A program made the position numbers and the translations under genes. From contig NC_023758.2 of assembly GCF_000499845.2 (NCBI RefSeq), forward strand, positions 6,929,080-6,993,079: a DNA stretch of 64,000 nt. Direction: 5' to 3'. This document shows, in pieces, positions 50,575 to 63,519 of this stretch. The DNA comes from Phaseolus vulgaris. Taxonomy: Eukaryota > Streptophyta > Magnoliopsida > Fabales > Fabaceae. Numbering within the stretch: the stretch's first letter is position 1; each line of letters begins with the position of its first letter. The notes below the pieces were generated by a model. It was not told where the DNA came from, did not search any database, and was given only the letters and a program-made list of their open reading frames with translations.

Positions 50575-53092
50575 AATGTTTGCAACTTGTTCTTTTCGCT
50601 ATTAACTGAATGAATACACTTATGATATCTTTGAAAACCAATTTCATGTGTTAAAATTGTGTTTTGATATGTTTAATATTTCTTTTACAATCTTAGTGTA
50701 TGAATTGATTGAAACACTTATGAATATATTCGAAAAACAATTTCACGTGTTAAAATTGTGTTTTCATATATTTTTTACAATCTAAGGTCTATTAATTGAT
50801 TCAAACACTTATGATACCTTTGAAAAACCATTTCATGTGTTCAAATTGTATTTTGATATGTTTAATACTTCTTTTACAATCTAAAGTCTATTCATTGATT
50901 GAAACACTTATGATATCTTTGGAAACCAATTTCATGTGTTAAAATTGTGTTTTGATATGTTTAATATTTCTTTTACAATCTTAGTGTATGAATTGATTGA
51001 AACACTTATGAATATATTCGAAAAACAATTTCACGTGTTAAAATTGTGTTTTCATATATTTATTACAATCTAAGGTCTATTAATTGATTCAAACACTTAT
51101 GGTACCTTTGAAAAACCATTTCATGTGTTCAAATTGTATTTTGATTTTTTTAATACTTCTTTTACAATCTAAGGTCTATTCATTGATTGAAACACTTATG
51201 ATATCTTTGAAAAACAATTTCATGTGTTAAAATTGTGTTTTGATATGTTTAATACTTCTTTCATTTACAATCTAAGGTTTGATATCCTAGGAAACTATAA
51301 GAAAGTGAATGTTCTGTATAATAATAGTTTAAAAGTATCTTAACTATGGAAAACAAGCGTATTACTTAGCTAAATGTTTGCAACTTGTTCTTTTCGCTAT
51401 TAACTGAATCAATACACTTATGATATCTTTTAAAACCAATTTCATGTGTTAAAATTGTGTTTTGATATGTTTAATATTTCTTTTACAATCTTAGTGTATG
51501 AATTGATTGAAACACTTATGAATATATTCGAAAAACAATTTCACGTGTTAAAATTGTGTTTTCATATATTTTTTACAATCTAAGGTCTATTAATTGATTC
51601 AAACACTTATGATACCTTTGAAAAACCATTTCATGTGTTCAAATTGTATTTTGATATGTTTAATACTTCTTTTACAATCTAAAGTCTATTCATTGATTGA
51701 AACACTTATGATATCTTTGAAAAACAATTTCATGTGTTAATATTGTGTTTTGACATGTTTAATACTTCTTTCATTTACAGTCTAAGGTTTTATAACCTAC
51801 GAAATTATAAGAAAGTGAATGTTCTGTATAATAATAGTTTAAAAGTATCTTAACTATGGAAAACAAGCGTATTACTTAGCTAAATGTTTGCAACTTGTTC
51901 TTTTCGCTATTAACTGAATGAATACACTTACGATATCTTTGAAAACCAATTTCATGTGTTAAAATTGTGTTTTGATATGTTTAATATTTCTTTTACAATC
52001 TTAGTGTATGAATTGATTGAAACACTTATGAATATATTCGAAAAACAATTTCACGTGTTAAAATTGTGTTTTCATATATTTTTTACAATCTAAGGTCTAT
52101 TAATTGATTCAAACACTTATGATACCTTTGAAAAACCATTTCATGTGTTCAAATTGTATTTTGATATGTTTAATACTTCTTTTACAATCTAAGGTCTATT
52201 CATTGATTGAAACACTTATGATATCTTTGAAAAACAATTTTATGTGTTAAAATTGTGTTTTGATATGTTTAATATTTCTTTTACAATCTTAGTGTATGAA
52301 TTGATTGAAACACTTATGAATATATTCGAAAAACAATTTCACGTGTTAAAATTGTGTTTTCATATATTTTTTACAATCTAAGGTCTATTAATTGATTCAA
52401 ACACTTATGGTACCTTTGAAAAACCCATTTCATGTGTTCAAATTGTATTTTGATATGTTTAATACTTCTTTTACAATCTAAGGTCTATTCATTGATTGAA
52501 ACACTTATGATATCTTTGAAAAACAATTTCATGTGTTAATATTGTGTTTTGATATGTTTAATACTTCTTTCATTTGAAATCTAAGGTTTTATAACCTAGG
52601 AAAGTATAAGAAAGTGAATGTTCTGTATAATAATAGTTTAAAAGTATCTTAACTATGGAAAACAAACGTATTACTTAGCTAAATGTTTGCAACTTGTTCT
52701 TTTCGCTATTAACTGAATGAATACACTTATGATATCTTTGAAAACCAATTTCATGTGTTAAAATTGTGTTTTGATATGTTTAATATTTCTTTTACAATCT
52801 TAGTGTATGAATTGATTGAAACACTTATGAATATATTCGAAAAACAATTTCACGTGTTAAAATTGTGTTTTCATATATTTTTTACAATCTAAGGTCTATT
52901 AATTGATTCAAACACTTATGGTACCTTTGAAAAACCATTTCATGTGTTAATATTGTGTTTTGATATGTTTAATACTTCTTTCATTTACAATCTAAGGTTT
53001 TATAACCTAGGAAAGTATAAGAAAGTGAATGTTCTGTATAATAATAGTTTAAAAGTATCTTAACTATGGAAAACAAACGTATTACTTAGCTA
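50575..53092. repeat. 798, 510, 799 and 411 bp units, copy of 41940-44457
   Basis: Starts are 50575, 51373, 51883 and 52682, each 8635 bp after its partner. The first A and B of 50575 differ from 41940 (gaatgaat for gaatcatt, 'attcgaaaaac' for 'attcaaaaaac'), so the shared segment probably starts inside this unit. Confidence 0.9.
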
Positions 53093-54334
53093 AATGTTTG
53101 CAACTTGTTCTTTTCGCTATTAACTGAATGAATACACTTATGATATCTTTGAAAACCAATTTCATGTGTTCAAATTGTGTTTTGATATGTTTAATATTTC
53201 TTTTACAATCTTAGTGTATGAATTGATTGAAACACTTATGAATATATTCGAAAAACAATTTCACGTGTTAAAATTGTGTTTTCATATATTTTATACAATC
53301 TAAGGTCTATTAATTGATTCAAACACTTATGGTACCTTTGAAAAACCATTTCATGTGTTCAAATTGTATTTTGATTTGTTTAATACTTCTTTTACAATCT
53401 AAGGTCTATTCATTGATTGAAACACTTATGATATCTTTGAAAAACAATTTCATGTGTTAAAATTGTGTTTTGATATGTTTAATACTTCTTTCATTTACAA
53501 TCTAAGGTTTGATATCCTAGGAAACTATAAGAAAGTGAATGTTCTGTATAATAAGAGTTTAAAAGTATCTTAACTATGGAAAACAAGCGTATTACTTAGC
53601 TAAATGTTTGCAACTTGTTCTTTTCGCTATTAACTGAATGAATACACTTATGATATCTTTGAAAAACAATTTCATGTGTTAAAATTGTGTTTTGTATTGT
53701 TTTATACTTCTTTCATTTACAATCTAAGGTTTGATATCCTAGGAAACTATAAGAAAGTGAATGTTCTGTATAATAATAGTTTAAAAGTATCTTAACTATG
53801 GAAAACAAGCGTATTACTTAGCTAAATGTTTGCAACTTGTTCTTTTCGCTATTAACTGAATGAATACACTTATGATATCTTTTAAAACCAATTTCATGTG
53901 TTAAAATTGTGTTTTGATATGTTTAATATTTCTTTTACAATCTTAGTGTATGAATTGATTGAAACACTTATGAATATATTCGAAAAACAATTTCACGTGT
54001 TAAAATTGTGTTTTCATATATTTTTTACAATCTAAGGTCTATTAATTGATTCAAACACTTATGGTACCTTTGAAAAACCATTTCATGTGTTCAAATTGTA
54101 TTTTGATTTGTTTAATACTTCTTTTACAATCTAAGGTCTATTCATTGATTGAAACACTTATGATATCTTTGAAAAACAATTTCATGTGTTAAAATTGTGT
54201 TTTGATATGTTTAATACTTCTTTCATTTACAATCTAAGGTTTTATAACCTAGGAAACTATAAGAAAGTGAATGTTCTGTATAATAATAGTTTAAAAGTAT
54301 CTTAACTATGGAAAACAAGCGTATTACTTAGCTA
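53093..54334. repeat. 510, 222 and 510 bp units
   Basis: Starts are 53093, 53603 and 53825, in register with 44458, 44968 and 45190 at 8635 bp distance, with the same marks. Confidence 0.92.
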
Positions 54335-57300
54335 AATGTTTGCAACTTGTTCTTTTCGCTATTAACTGAATGAATACACTTATGAAATCTTTTAAAACCA
54401 ATTTCATGTGTTAAAATTGTGTTTTGATATGTTTAATATTTCTTTTACAATCTTAGTGTATGAATTGATTGAAACACTTATGAATATATTCGAAAAACAA
54501 TTTCACGTGTTAAAATTGTGTTTTCATATATTTTTTACAATCTAAGGTCTATTAATTGATTCAAACACTTATGGTACCTTTGAAAAACCATTTCATGTGT
54601 TCAAATTGTATTTTGATATGTTTAATACTTCTTTTACAATCTAAAGTCTATTCATTGATTGAAACACTTATGATATCTTTGAAAAACAATTTCATGTGTT
54701 AATATTGTGTTTTGACATGTTTAATACTTCTTTCATTTACAATCTAAGGTTTTATAACCTAGGAAACTATAAGAAAGTGAATGTTCTGTATAATAATAGT
54801 TTAAAAGTATCTTAACTATGGAAAACAAGCGTATTACTTAGCTAAATGTTTGCAACTTGTTCTTTTCGCTATTAACTGAATGAAAACACTTATGATATCT
54901 TTGAAAACCAATTTCATGTGTTCAAATTGTGTTTTGATATGTTTAATATTTCTTTTACAATCTTAGTGTATGAATTGATTGAAACACTTATGAATATATT
55001 CGAAAAACAATTTCACGTGTTAAAATTGTGTTTTCATATATTTTATACAATCTAAGGTCTATTAATTGATTCAAACACTTATGGTACCTTTGAAAAACCA
55101 TTTCATGTGTTCAAATTGTATTTTGATTTGTTTAATACTTCTTTTACAATCTAAGGTCTATTCATTGATTGAAACACTTATGATATCTTTGAAAAACAAT
55201 TTCATGTGTTAAAATTGTGTTTTGATATGTTTAATACTTCTTTCATTTACAATCTAAGTTTTGATATCCTAGGAAACTATAAGAAAGTGAATGTTCTGTA
55301 TAATAAGAGTTTAAAAGTATCTTAACTATGGAAAACAAGCGTATTACTTAGCTAAATGTTTGCAACTTGTTCTTTTCGCTATTAACTGAATGAATACACT
55401 TATGATATCTTTGAAAAACAATTTCATGTGTTAAAATTGTGTTTTGTATTGTTTTATACTTCTTTCATTTACAATCTAAGGTTTGATATCCTAGGAAACT
55501 ATAAGAAAGTGAATGTTCTGTATAATAATAGTTTAAAAGTATCTTAACTATGGAAAACAAGCGTATTACTTAGCTAAATGTTTGCAACTTGTTCTTTTCG
55601 CTATTAACTGAATGAATACACTTATGATATCTTTTAAAACCAATTTTATGTGTTAAAATTGTGTTTTGATATGTTTAATATTTCTTTTACAATCTTAGTT
55701 TATGAATTGATTGAAACACTTATGAATATATTCGAAAAATAATTTCACGTGTTAAAATTGTGTTTTCATATATTTTTTACAATCTAAGGTCTATTAATTG
55801 ATTCAAACACTTATGATACCTTTGAAAAACCATTTCATGTGTTCAAATTGTATTTTGATATGTTTAATACTTCTTTTACAATCTAAAGTCTATTCATTGA
55901 TTGAAACACTTATGATATCTTTGAAAAACAATTTCATGTGTTAATATTGTGTTTTGACATGTTTAATACTTCTTTCATTTACAGTCTAAGGTTTTATAAC
56001 CTACGAAATTATAAGAAAGTGAATGTTCTGTATAATAATAGTTTAAAAGTATCTTAACTATGGAAAACAAGCGTATTACTTAGCTAAATGTTTGCAACTT
56101 GTTCTTTTCGCTATTAACTGAATGAATACACTTATGATATCTTTTAAAACCAATTTCATGTGTTAAAATTGTGTTTTGATATGTTTAATATTTCTTTTAC
56201 AATCTTAGTGTATGAATTGATTGAAACACTTATGAATATATTCGAAAAACAATTTCACGTGTTAAAATTGTGTTTTCATATATTTTTTACAATCTAAGGT
56301 CTATTAATTGATTCAAACACTTATGGTACCTTTGAAAAACCATTTCATGTGTTCAAATTGTATTTTGATATGTTTAATACTTCTTTTACAATCTAAAGTC
56401 TATTCATTGATTGAAACACTTATGATATCTTTGAAAAACAATTTCATGTGTTAATATTGTGTTTTGACATGTTTAATACTTCTTTCATTTACAATCTAAG
56501 GTTTTATAACCTAGGAAACTATAAGAAAGTGAATGTTCTGTATAATAATAGTTTAAAAGTATCTTAACTATGGAAAACAAGCGTATTACTTAGCTAAATG
56601 TTTGCAACTTGTTCTTTTCGCTATTAACTGAATGAAAACACTTATGATATCTTTGAAAACCAATTTCATGTGTTCAAATTGTGTTTTGATATGTTTAATA
56701 TTTCTTTTACAATCTTAGTGTATGAATTGATTGAAACACTTATGAATATATTCGAAAAACAATTTCACGTGTTAAAATTGTGTTTTCATATATTTTATAC
56801 AATCTAAGGTCTATTAATTGATTCAAACACTTATGGTACCTTTGAAAAACCATTTCATGTGTTCAAATTGTATTTTGATTTGTTTAATACTTCTTTTACA
56901 ATCTAAGGTCTATTCATTGATTGAAACACTTATGATATCTTTGAAAAACAATTTCATGTGTTAAAATTGTGTTTTGATATGTTTAATACTTCTTTCATTT
57001 ACAATCTAAGTTTTGATATCCTAGGAAACTATAAGAAAGTGAATGTTCTGTATAATAAGAGTTTAAAAGTATCTTAACTATGGAAAACAAGCGTATTACT
57101 TAGCTAAATGTTTGCAACTTGTTCTTTTCGCTATTAACTGAATGAATACACTTATGATATCTTTGAAAAACAATTTCATGTGTTAAAATTGTGTTTTGTA
57201 TTGTTTTATACTTCTTTCATTTACAATCTAAGGTTTGATATCCTAGGAAACTATAAGAAAGTGAATGTTCTGTATAATAATAGTTTAAAAGTATCTTAAC

Positions 57301-57838
57301 TATGGAAAACAAGCGTATTACTTAGCTAAATGTTTGCAACTTGTTCTTTTCGCTATTAACTGAATGAATACACTTATGATATCTTTTAAAACCAATTTTA
57401 TGTGTTAAAATTGTGTTTTGATATGTTTAATATTTCTTTTACAATCTTAGTTTATGAATTGATTGAAACACTTATGAATATATTCGAAAAATAATTTCAC
57501 GTGTTAAAATTGTGTTTTCATATATTTTTTACAATCTAAGGTCTATTAATTGATTCAAACACTTATGATACCTTTGAAAAACCATTTCATGTGTTCAAAT
57601 TGTATTTTGATATGTTTAATACTTCTTTTACAATCTAAAGTCTATTCATTGATTGAAACACTTATGATATCTTTGAAAAACAATTTCATGTGTTAATATT
57701 GTGTTTTGACATGTTTAATACTTCTTTCATTTACAGTCTAAGGTTTTATAACCTACGAAATTATAAGAAAGTGAATGTTCTGTATAATAATAGTTTAAAA
57801 GTATCTTAACTATGGAAAACAAGCGTATTACTTAGCTA
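54335..57838. repeat. 1752-bp super-repeat, two tandem copies
   Basis: Copy 1 is 54335-56086 and copy 2 is 56087-57838. Each has units of 510, 510, 222 and 510 bp (54335, 54845, 55355, 55577; 56087, 56597, 57107, 57329). Both have 'ctaagttttgatatcc' at the D/S join of the second unit and 'caattttatgtg' in the fourth. The related stretch at 45700-47445 has only one copy, so the doubling came later than, or only on, this side of the 8.6-kb duplication. Confidence 0.88.
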
Positions 57839-59370
57839 AATGTTTGCAACTTGTTCTTTTCGCTATTAACTGAATGAATACACTTATGATATCTTTTAAA
57901 ACCAATTTCATGTGTTAAAATTGTGTTTTGATATGTTTAATATTTCTTTTACAATCTTAGTGTATGAATTGATTGAAACACTTATGAATATATTCGAAAA
58001 ACAATTTCACGTGTTAAAATTGTGTTTTCATATATTTTTTACAATCTAAGGTCTATTAATTGATTCAAACACTTATGATACCTTTGAAAAACCATTTCAT
58101 GTGTTCAAATTGTATTTTGATATGTTTAATACTTCTTTTACAATCTAAGGTCTATTCATTGATTGAAACACTTATGATATCTTTGAAAAACAATTTCATG
58201 TGTTAAAATTGTGTTTTGATATGTTTAATATTTCTTTTACAATCTTAGTGTATGAATTGATTGAAACACTTATGAATATATTCGAAAAACAATTTCACGT
58301 GTTAAAATTGTGTTTTCATATATTTTTTACAATCTAAGGTCTATTAATTGATTCAAACACTTATGGTACCTTTGAAAAACCCATTTCATGTGTTCAAATT
58401 GTATTTTGATATGTTTAATACTTCTTTTACAATCTAAAGTCTATTCATTGATTGAAACACTTATGATATCTTTGAAAAACAATTTCATGTGTTAATATTG
58501 TGTTTTGACATGTTTAATACTTCTTTCATTTACAATCTAAGGTTTTATAACCTAGGAAACTATAAGAAAGTGAATGTTCTGTATAATAATAGTTTAAAAG
58601 TATCTTAACTATGGAAAACAAGCGTATTACTTAGCTAAATGTTTGCAACTTGTTCTTTTCGCTATTAACTGATTGAATACACTGATGATATCTATTAAAA
58701 CCAATTTCATGTGTTAAAAATTGTGTTTTGATATGTTTAATATTTCTTTTACAATCTTAGTGTATGAATTGATTGAAACACTTATGAATATATTCGAAAA
58801 ACAATTTCACGTGTTAAAATTGTGTTTTCATATATTTTTTACAATCTAAGGTCTATTAATTGATTCAAACACTTATGGTACCTTTGAAAAACCATTTCAT
58901 GTGTTCAAATTGTATTTTGATTTGTTTAATACTTCTTTTACAATCTAAGGTCTATTCATTGATTGAAACACTTATGATATCTTTGAAAAACAATTTCATG
59001 TGTTAAAATTGTGTTTTGATATGTTTAATACTTCTTTCATTTACAATCTAAGGTTTGATATCCTAGGAAACTATAAGAAAGTGAATGTTCTGTATAATAA
59101 GAGTTTAAAAGTATCTTAACTATGGAAAACAAGCGTATTACTTAGCTAAATGTTTGCAACTTGTTCTTTTCGCTATTAACTGAATGAATACACTTATGAT
59201 ATCTTTGAAAAACAATTTCATGTGTTAAAATTGTGTTTTGTATTGTTTTATACTTCTTTCATTTACAATCTAAGGTTTGATATCCTAGGAAACTATAAGA
59301 AAGTGAATGTTCTGTATAATAATAGTTTAAAAGTATCTTAACTATGGAAAACAAGCGTATTACTTAGCTA
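57839..59370. repeat. 799, 511 and 222 bp units
   Basis: Starts are 57839, 58638 and 59149, which repeat 47446, 48245 and 48756 at 10393 bp distance (8635 + 1752 + 6, the 6 being the deletion in 46210-46713). Confidence 0.92.
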
Positions 59371-60102
59371 AATGTTTGCAACTTGTTCTTTTCGCTATTA
59401 ACTGAATGAATACACTTACGATATCTTTTAAAACCAATTTCATGTGTTAAAATTGTGTTTTGATATGTTTAATATTTCTTTTACAATCTTAGTGTATGAA
59501 TTGATTGAAACACTTATGAATATATTCGAAAAACAATTTCACGTGTTAAAATTGTGTTTTCATATATTTTTTACAATCTAAGGTCTATTAATTGAATCAA
59601 ACACTTATGATACCTTTGAAAAACCATTTCATGTGTTCAAATTGTATTTTGATATGTTTAATACTTCTTTTACAATCTAAGGTCTATTCATTGATTGAAA
59701 CACTTATGATATCTTTGAAAAACAATATCATGTGTTAAAATTGTGTTTTGTATTGTTTTATACTTCTTTCATTTACAATCTAAGGTTTGATATCCTAGGA
59801 AACTATAAGAAAGTGAATGTTCTGTATAATAATAGTTTAAAAGTATCTTAACTATGGAAAACAAGCGTATTACTTAGCTAAATGTTTGCAACTTGTTCTT
59901 TTCGCTATTAACTGAATCATTACACTTATGATATCTTTTAAAAACAATTTCATGTGTTAAAATTGTGTTTTGTATTGTTTTATACTTCTTTCATTTACAA
60001 TCTAAGGTTTGATATCCTAGGAAACTATAAGAAAGTGAATGTTCTGTATAATAATAGTTTAAAAGTATCTTAACTATGGAAAACAAGCGTATTACTTAGC
60101 TA
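59371..60102. repeat. 510-bp unit with altered D tail and 222-bp unit
   Basis: 59371-59880 starts 'tacacttacgatatctttt' and ends with the 'aatatcatg' and 'gtattgttttatac' D otherwise seen in 1087-bp units, so it looks like a 1087-bp unit that lost two A-B-C runs. 59881-60102 is a 222-bp unit with the 'gaatcattac' start, unlike the other 222-bp units. Confidence 0.9.
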
Positions 60103-61410
60103 AATGTTTGCAACTTGTTCTTTTCGCTATTAACTGAATGAATACACTTATGATATCTTTGAAAACCAATTTCATGTGTTAAAATTGTGTTTTGATATGT
60201 TTAATATTTCTTTTACAATCTTAGTGTATGAATTGATTGAAACACTTATGAATATATTCAAAAAACAATTTCACGTGTTAAAATTGTGTTTTCATATATT
60301 TTTTACAATCTAAGGTCTATTAATTGATTCAAACACTTATGATACCTTTGAAAAACCATTTCATGTGTTCAAATTGTATTTTGATATGTTTAATACTTCT
60401 TTTACAATCTAAAGTCTATTCATTGATTGAACCACTTATGATATCTTTGGAAACCAATTTCATGTGTTAAAATTGTGTTTTGATATGTTTAATATTTCTT
60501 TTACAATCTTAGTGTATGAATTGATTGAAACACTTATGAATATATTCGAAAAACAATTTCACGTGTTAAAATTGTGTTTTCATATATTTATTACAATCTA
60601 AGGTCTATTAATTGATTCAAACACTTATGGTACCTTTGAAAAACCATTTCATGTGTTCAAATTGTATTTTGATTTTTTTAATACTTCTTTTACAATCTAA
60701 GGTCTATTCATTGATTGAAACACTTATGATATCTTTGAAAAACAATTTCATGTGTTAAAATTGTGTTTTGATATGTTTAATACTTCTTTCATTTACAATC
60801 TAAGGTTTGATATCCTAGGAAACTATAAGAAAGTGAATGTTCTGTATAATAATAGTTTAAAAGTATCTTAACTATGGAAAACAAGCGTATTACTTAGCTA
60901 AATGTTTGCAACTTGTTCTTTTCGCTATTAACTGAATCAATACACTTATGATATCTTTTAAAACCAATTTCATGTGTTAAAATTGTGTTTTGATATGTTT
61001 AATATTTCTTTTACAATCTTAGTGTATGAATTGATTGAAACACTTATGAATATATTCGAAAAACAATTTCACGTGTTAAAATTGTGTTTTCATATATTTT
61101 TTACAATCTAAGGTCTATTAATTGATTCAAACACTTATGATACCTTTGAAAAACCATTTCATGTGTTCAAATTGTATTTTGATATGTTTAATACTTCTTT
61201 TACAATCTAAAGTCTATTCATTGATTGAAACACTTATGATATCTTTGAAAAACAATTTCATGTGTTAATATTGTGTTTTGACATGTTTAATACTTCTTTC
61301 ATTTACAGTCTAAGGTTTTATAACCTACGAAATTATAAGAAAGTGAATGTTCTGTATAATAATAGTGTAAAAGTATCTTAACTATGGAAAACAAGCGTAT
61401 TACTTAGCTA
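60103..61410. repeat. 798 + 510 bp cassette
   Basis: 60103-60900 and 60901-61410 carry the marks of the cassette at 38746 ('attcaaaaaac', 'tttggaaacc', 'atttattac', 'acagtc', 'cctacgaaatt'). The S of the second unit has 'aatagtgtaaaag'. Confidence 0.92.
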
Positions 61411-62787
61411 AATGTTTGCAACTTGTTCTTTTCGCTATTAACTGAATGAATACACTTATGATATCTTTGAAAACCAATTTCATGTGTTAAAATTGTGTTT
61501 TGATATGTTTAATATTTCTTTTACAATCTTAGTGTATGAATTGATTGAAACACTTATGAATATATTCGAAAAACAATTTCACGTGTTAAAATTGTGTTTT
61601 CATATATTTTTTACAATCTAAGGTCTATTAATTGATTCAAACACTTATGATACCTTTGAAAAACCATTTCATGTGTTCAAATTGTATTTTGATATGTTTA
61701 ATACTTCTTTTACAATCTAAGGTCTATTCATTGATTGAAACACTTATGATATCTTTGAAAAACAATTTCATGTGTTAAAATTGTGTTTTGATATGTTTAA
61801 TATTTCTTTTACAATCTTAGTGTATGAATTGATTGAAACACTTATGAATATATTCGAAAAACAATTTCACGTGTTAAAATTGTGTTTTCATATATTTTTT
61901 ACAATCTAAGGTCTATTAATTGATTCAAACACTTATGGTACCTTTGAAAAACCCATTTCATGTGTTCAAATTGTATTTTGATATGTTTAATACTTCTTTT
62001 ACAATCTAAGGTCTATTCATTGATTGAAACACTTATGATATCTTTGAAAAACAATTTCATGTGTTAAAATTGTGTTTTGATATGTTTAATATTTCTTTTA
62101 CAATCTTAGTGTATGAATTGATTGAAACACTTATGAATATATTCGAAAAACAATTTCACGTGTTAAAATTGTGTTTTCATATATTTTTTACAATCTAAGG
62201 TCTATTAATTGATTCAAACACTTATGGTACCTTTGAAAAACCCATTTCATGTGTTCAAATTGTATTTTGATATGTTTAATACTTCTTTTACAATCTAAGT
62301 TCTATTCATTGATTGAAACACTTATGATATCTTTGAAAAACAATTTCATGTGTTAAAATTGTGTTTTGATATGTTTAATATTTCTTTTACAATCTTAGTG
62401 TATGAATTGATTGAAACACTTATGAATATATTCGAAAAACAATTTCACGTGTTAAAATTGTGTTTTCATATATTTTTTACAATCTAAGGTCTATTAATTG
62501 ATTCAAACACTTATGGTACCTTTGAAAAACCCATTTCATGTGTTCAAATTGTATTTTGATATGTTTAATACTTCTTTTACAATCTAAGGTCTATTCATTG
62601 ATTGAAACACTTATGATATCTTTGAAAAACAATTTCATGTGTTAAAATTGTGTTTTGATATGTTTAATACTTCTTTCATTTACAATCTAAGGTTTGATAT
62701 CCTAGGAAACTATAAGAAAGTGAATGTTCTGTATAATAAGAGTTTAAAAGTATCTTAACTATGGAAAACAAGCGTATTACTTAGCTA
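61411..62787. repeat. 1377-bp expanded unit, (ABC)x4 D S
   Basis: It is the longest unit of the window. The module lengths 289 + 3 x 289 + 89 + 132 add to 1377. The three inner A monomers are D/A hybrids of the same form ('gaaaaacaat', 'ttaaaattg', then 'aatatttc'), and the three following C monomers all have the extra C ('aaaaaccc'). The three inner runs (starting about 61735, 62024 and 62313) look almost identical, so the last two steps are probably recent local doublings. Confidence 0.93.
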
Positions 62788-63519
62788 AATGTTTGCAACT
62801 TGTTCTTTTCGCTATTAACTGAATGAATACACTTATGATATCTTTGAAAAACAATTTCATGTGTTAAAATTGTGTTTTGTATTGTTTTATACTTCTTTCA
62901 TTTACAATCTAAGGTTTGATATCCTAGGAAACTATAAGAAAGTGAATGTTCTGTATAATAATAGTTTAAAAGTATCTTAACTATGGAAAACAAGCTTATT
63001 AATTAGCTAAATGTTTGCAACTTGTTCTTTTCGCTATTAACTGAATGAATACACTTATGATATCTTTTAAAACCAATTTCATGTGTTAAAATTGTGTTTT
63101 GATATGTTTAATATTTCTTTTACAATCTTAGTGTATGAATTGATTGAAACACTTATGAATATATTCGAAAAATAATTTCACGTGTTAAAATTGTGTTTTC
63201 ATATATTTTTTACAATCTAAGGTCTATTAATTGATTCAAACACTTATGATACCTTTGAAAAACCATTTCATGTGTTCAAATTGTATTTTGATATGTTTAA
63301 TACTTCTTTTACAATCTAAAGTCTATTCATTGATTGAAACACTTATGATATCTTTGAAAAACAATTTCATGTGTTAATATTGTGTTTTGACATGTTTAAT
63401 ACTTCTTTCATTTACAGTCTAAGGTTTTATAACCTACGAAATTATAAGAAAGTGAATGTTCTGTATAATAATAGTTTAAAAGTATCTTAACTATGGAAAA
63501 CAAGCGTATTACTTAGCTA
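62788..63519. repeat. 222-bp and 510-bp units
   Basis: 62788-63009 is the A/D form; its S has 'caagcttattaattag', which makes the HindIII-type site AAGCTT (62992-62997) not seen elsewhere. 63010-63519 has 'aaataattt' in B and 'acagtc' with 'cctacgaaatt' at the D/S join. Confidence 0.92.
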
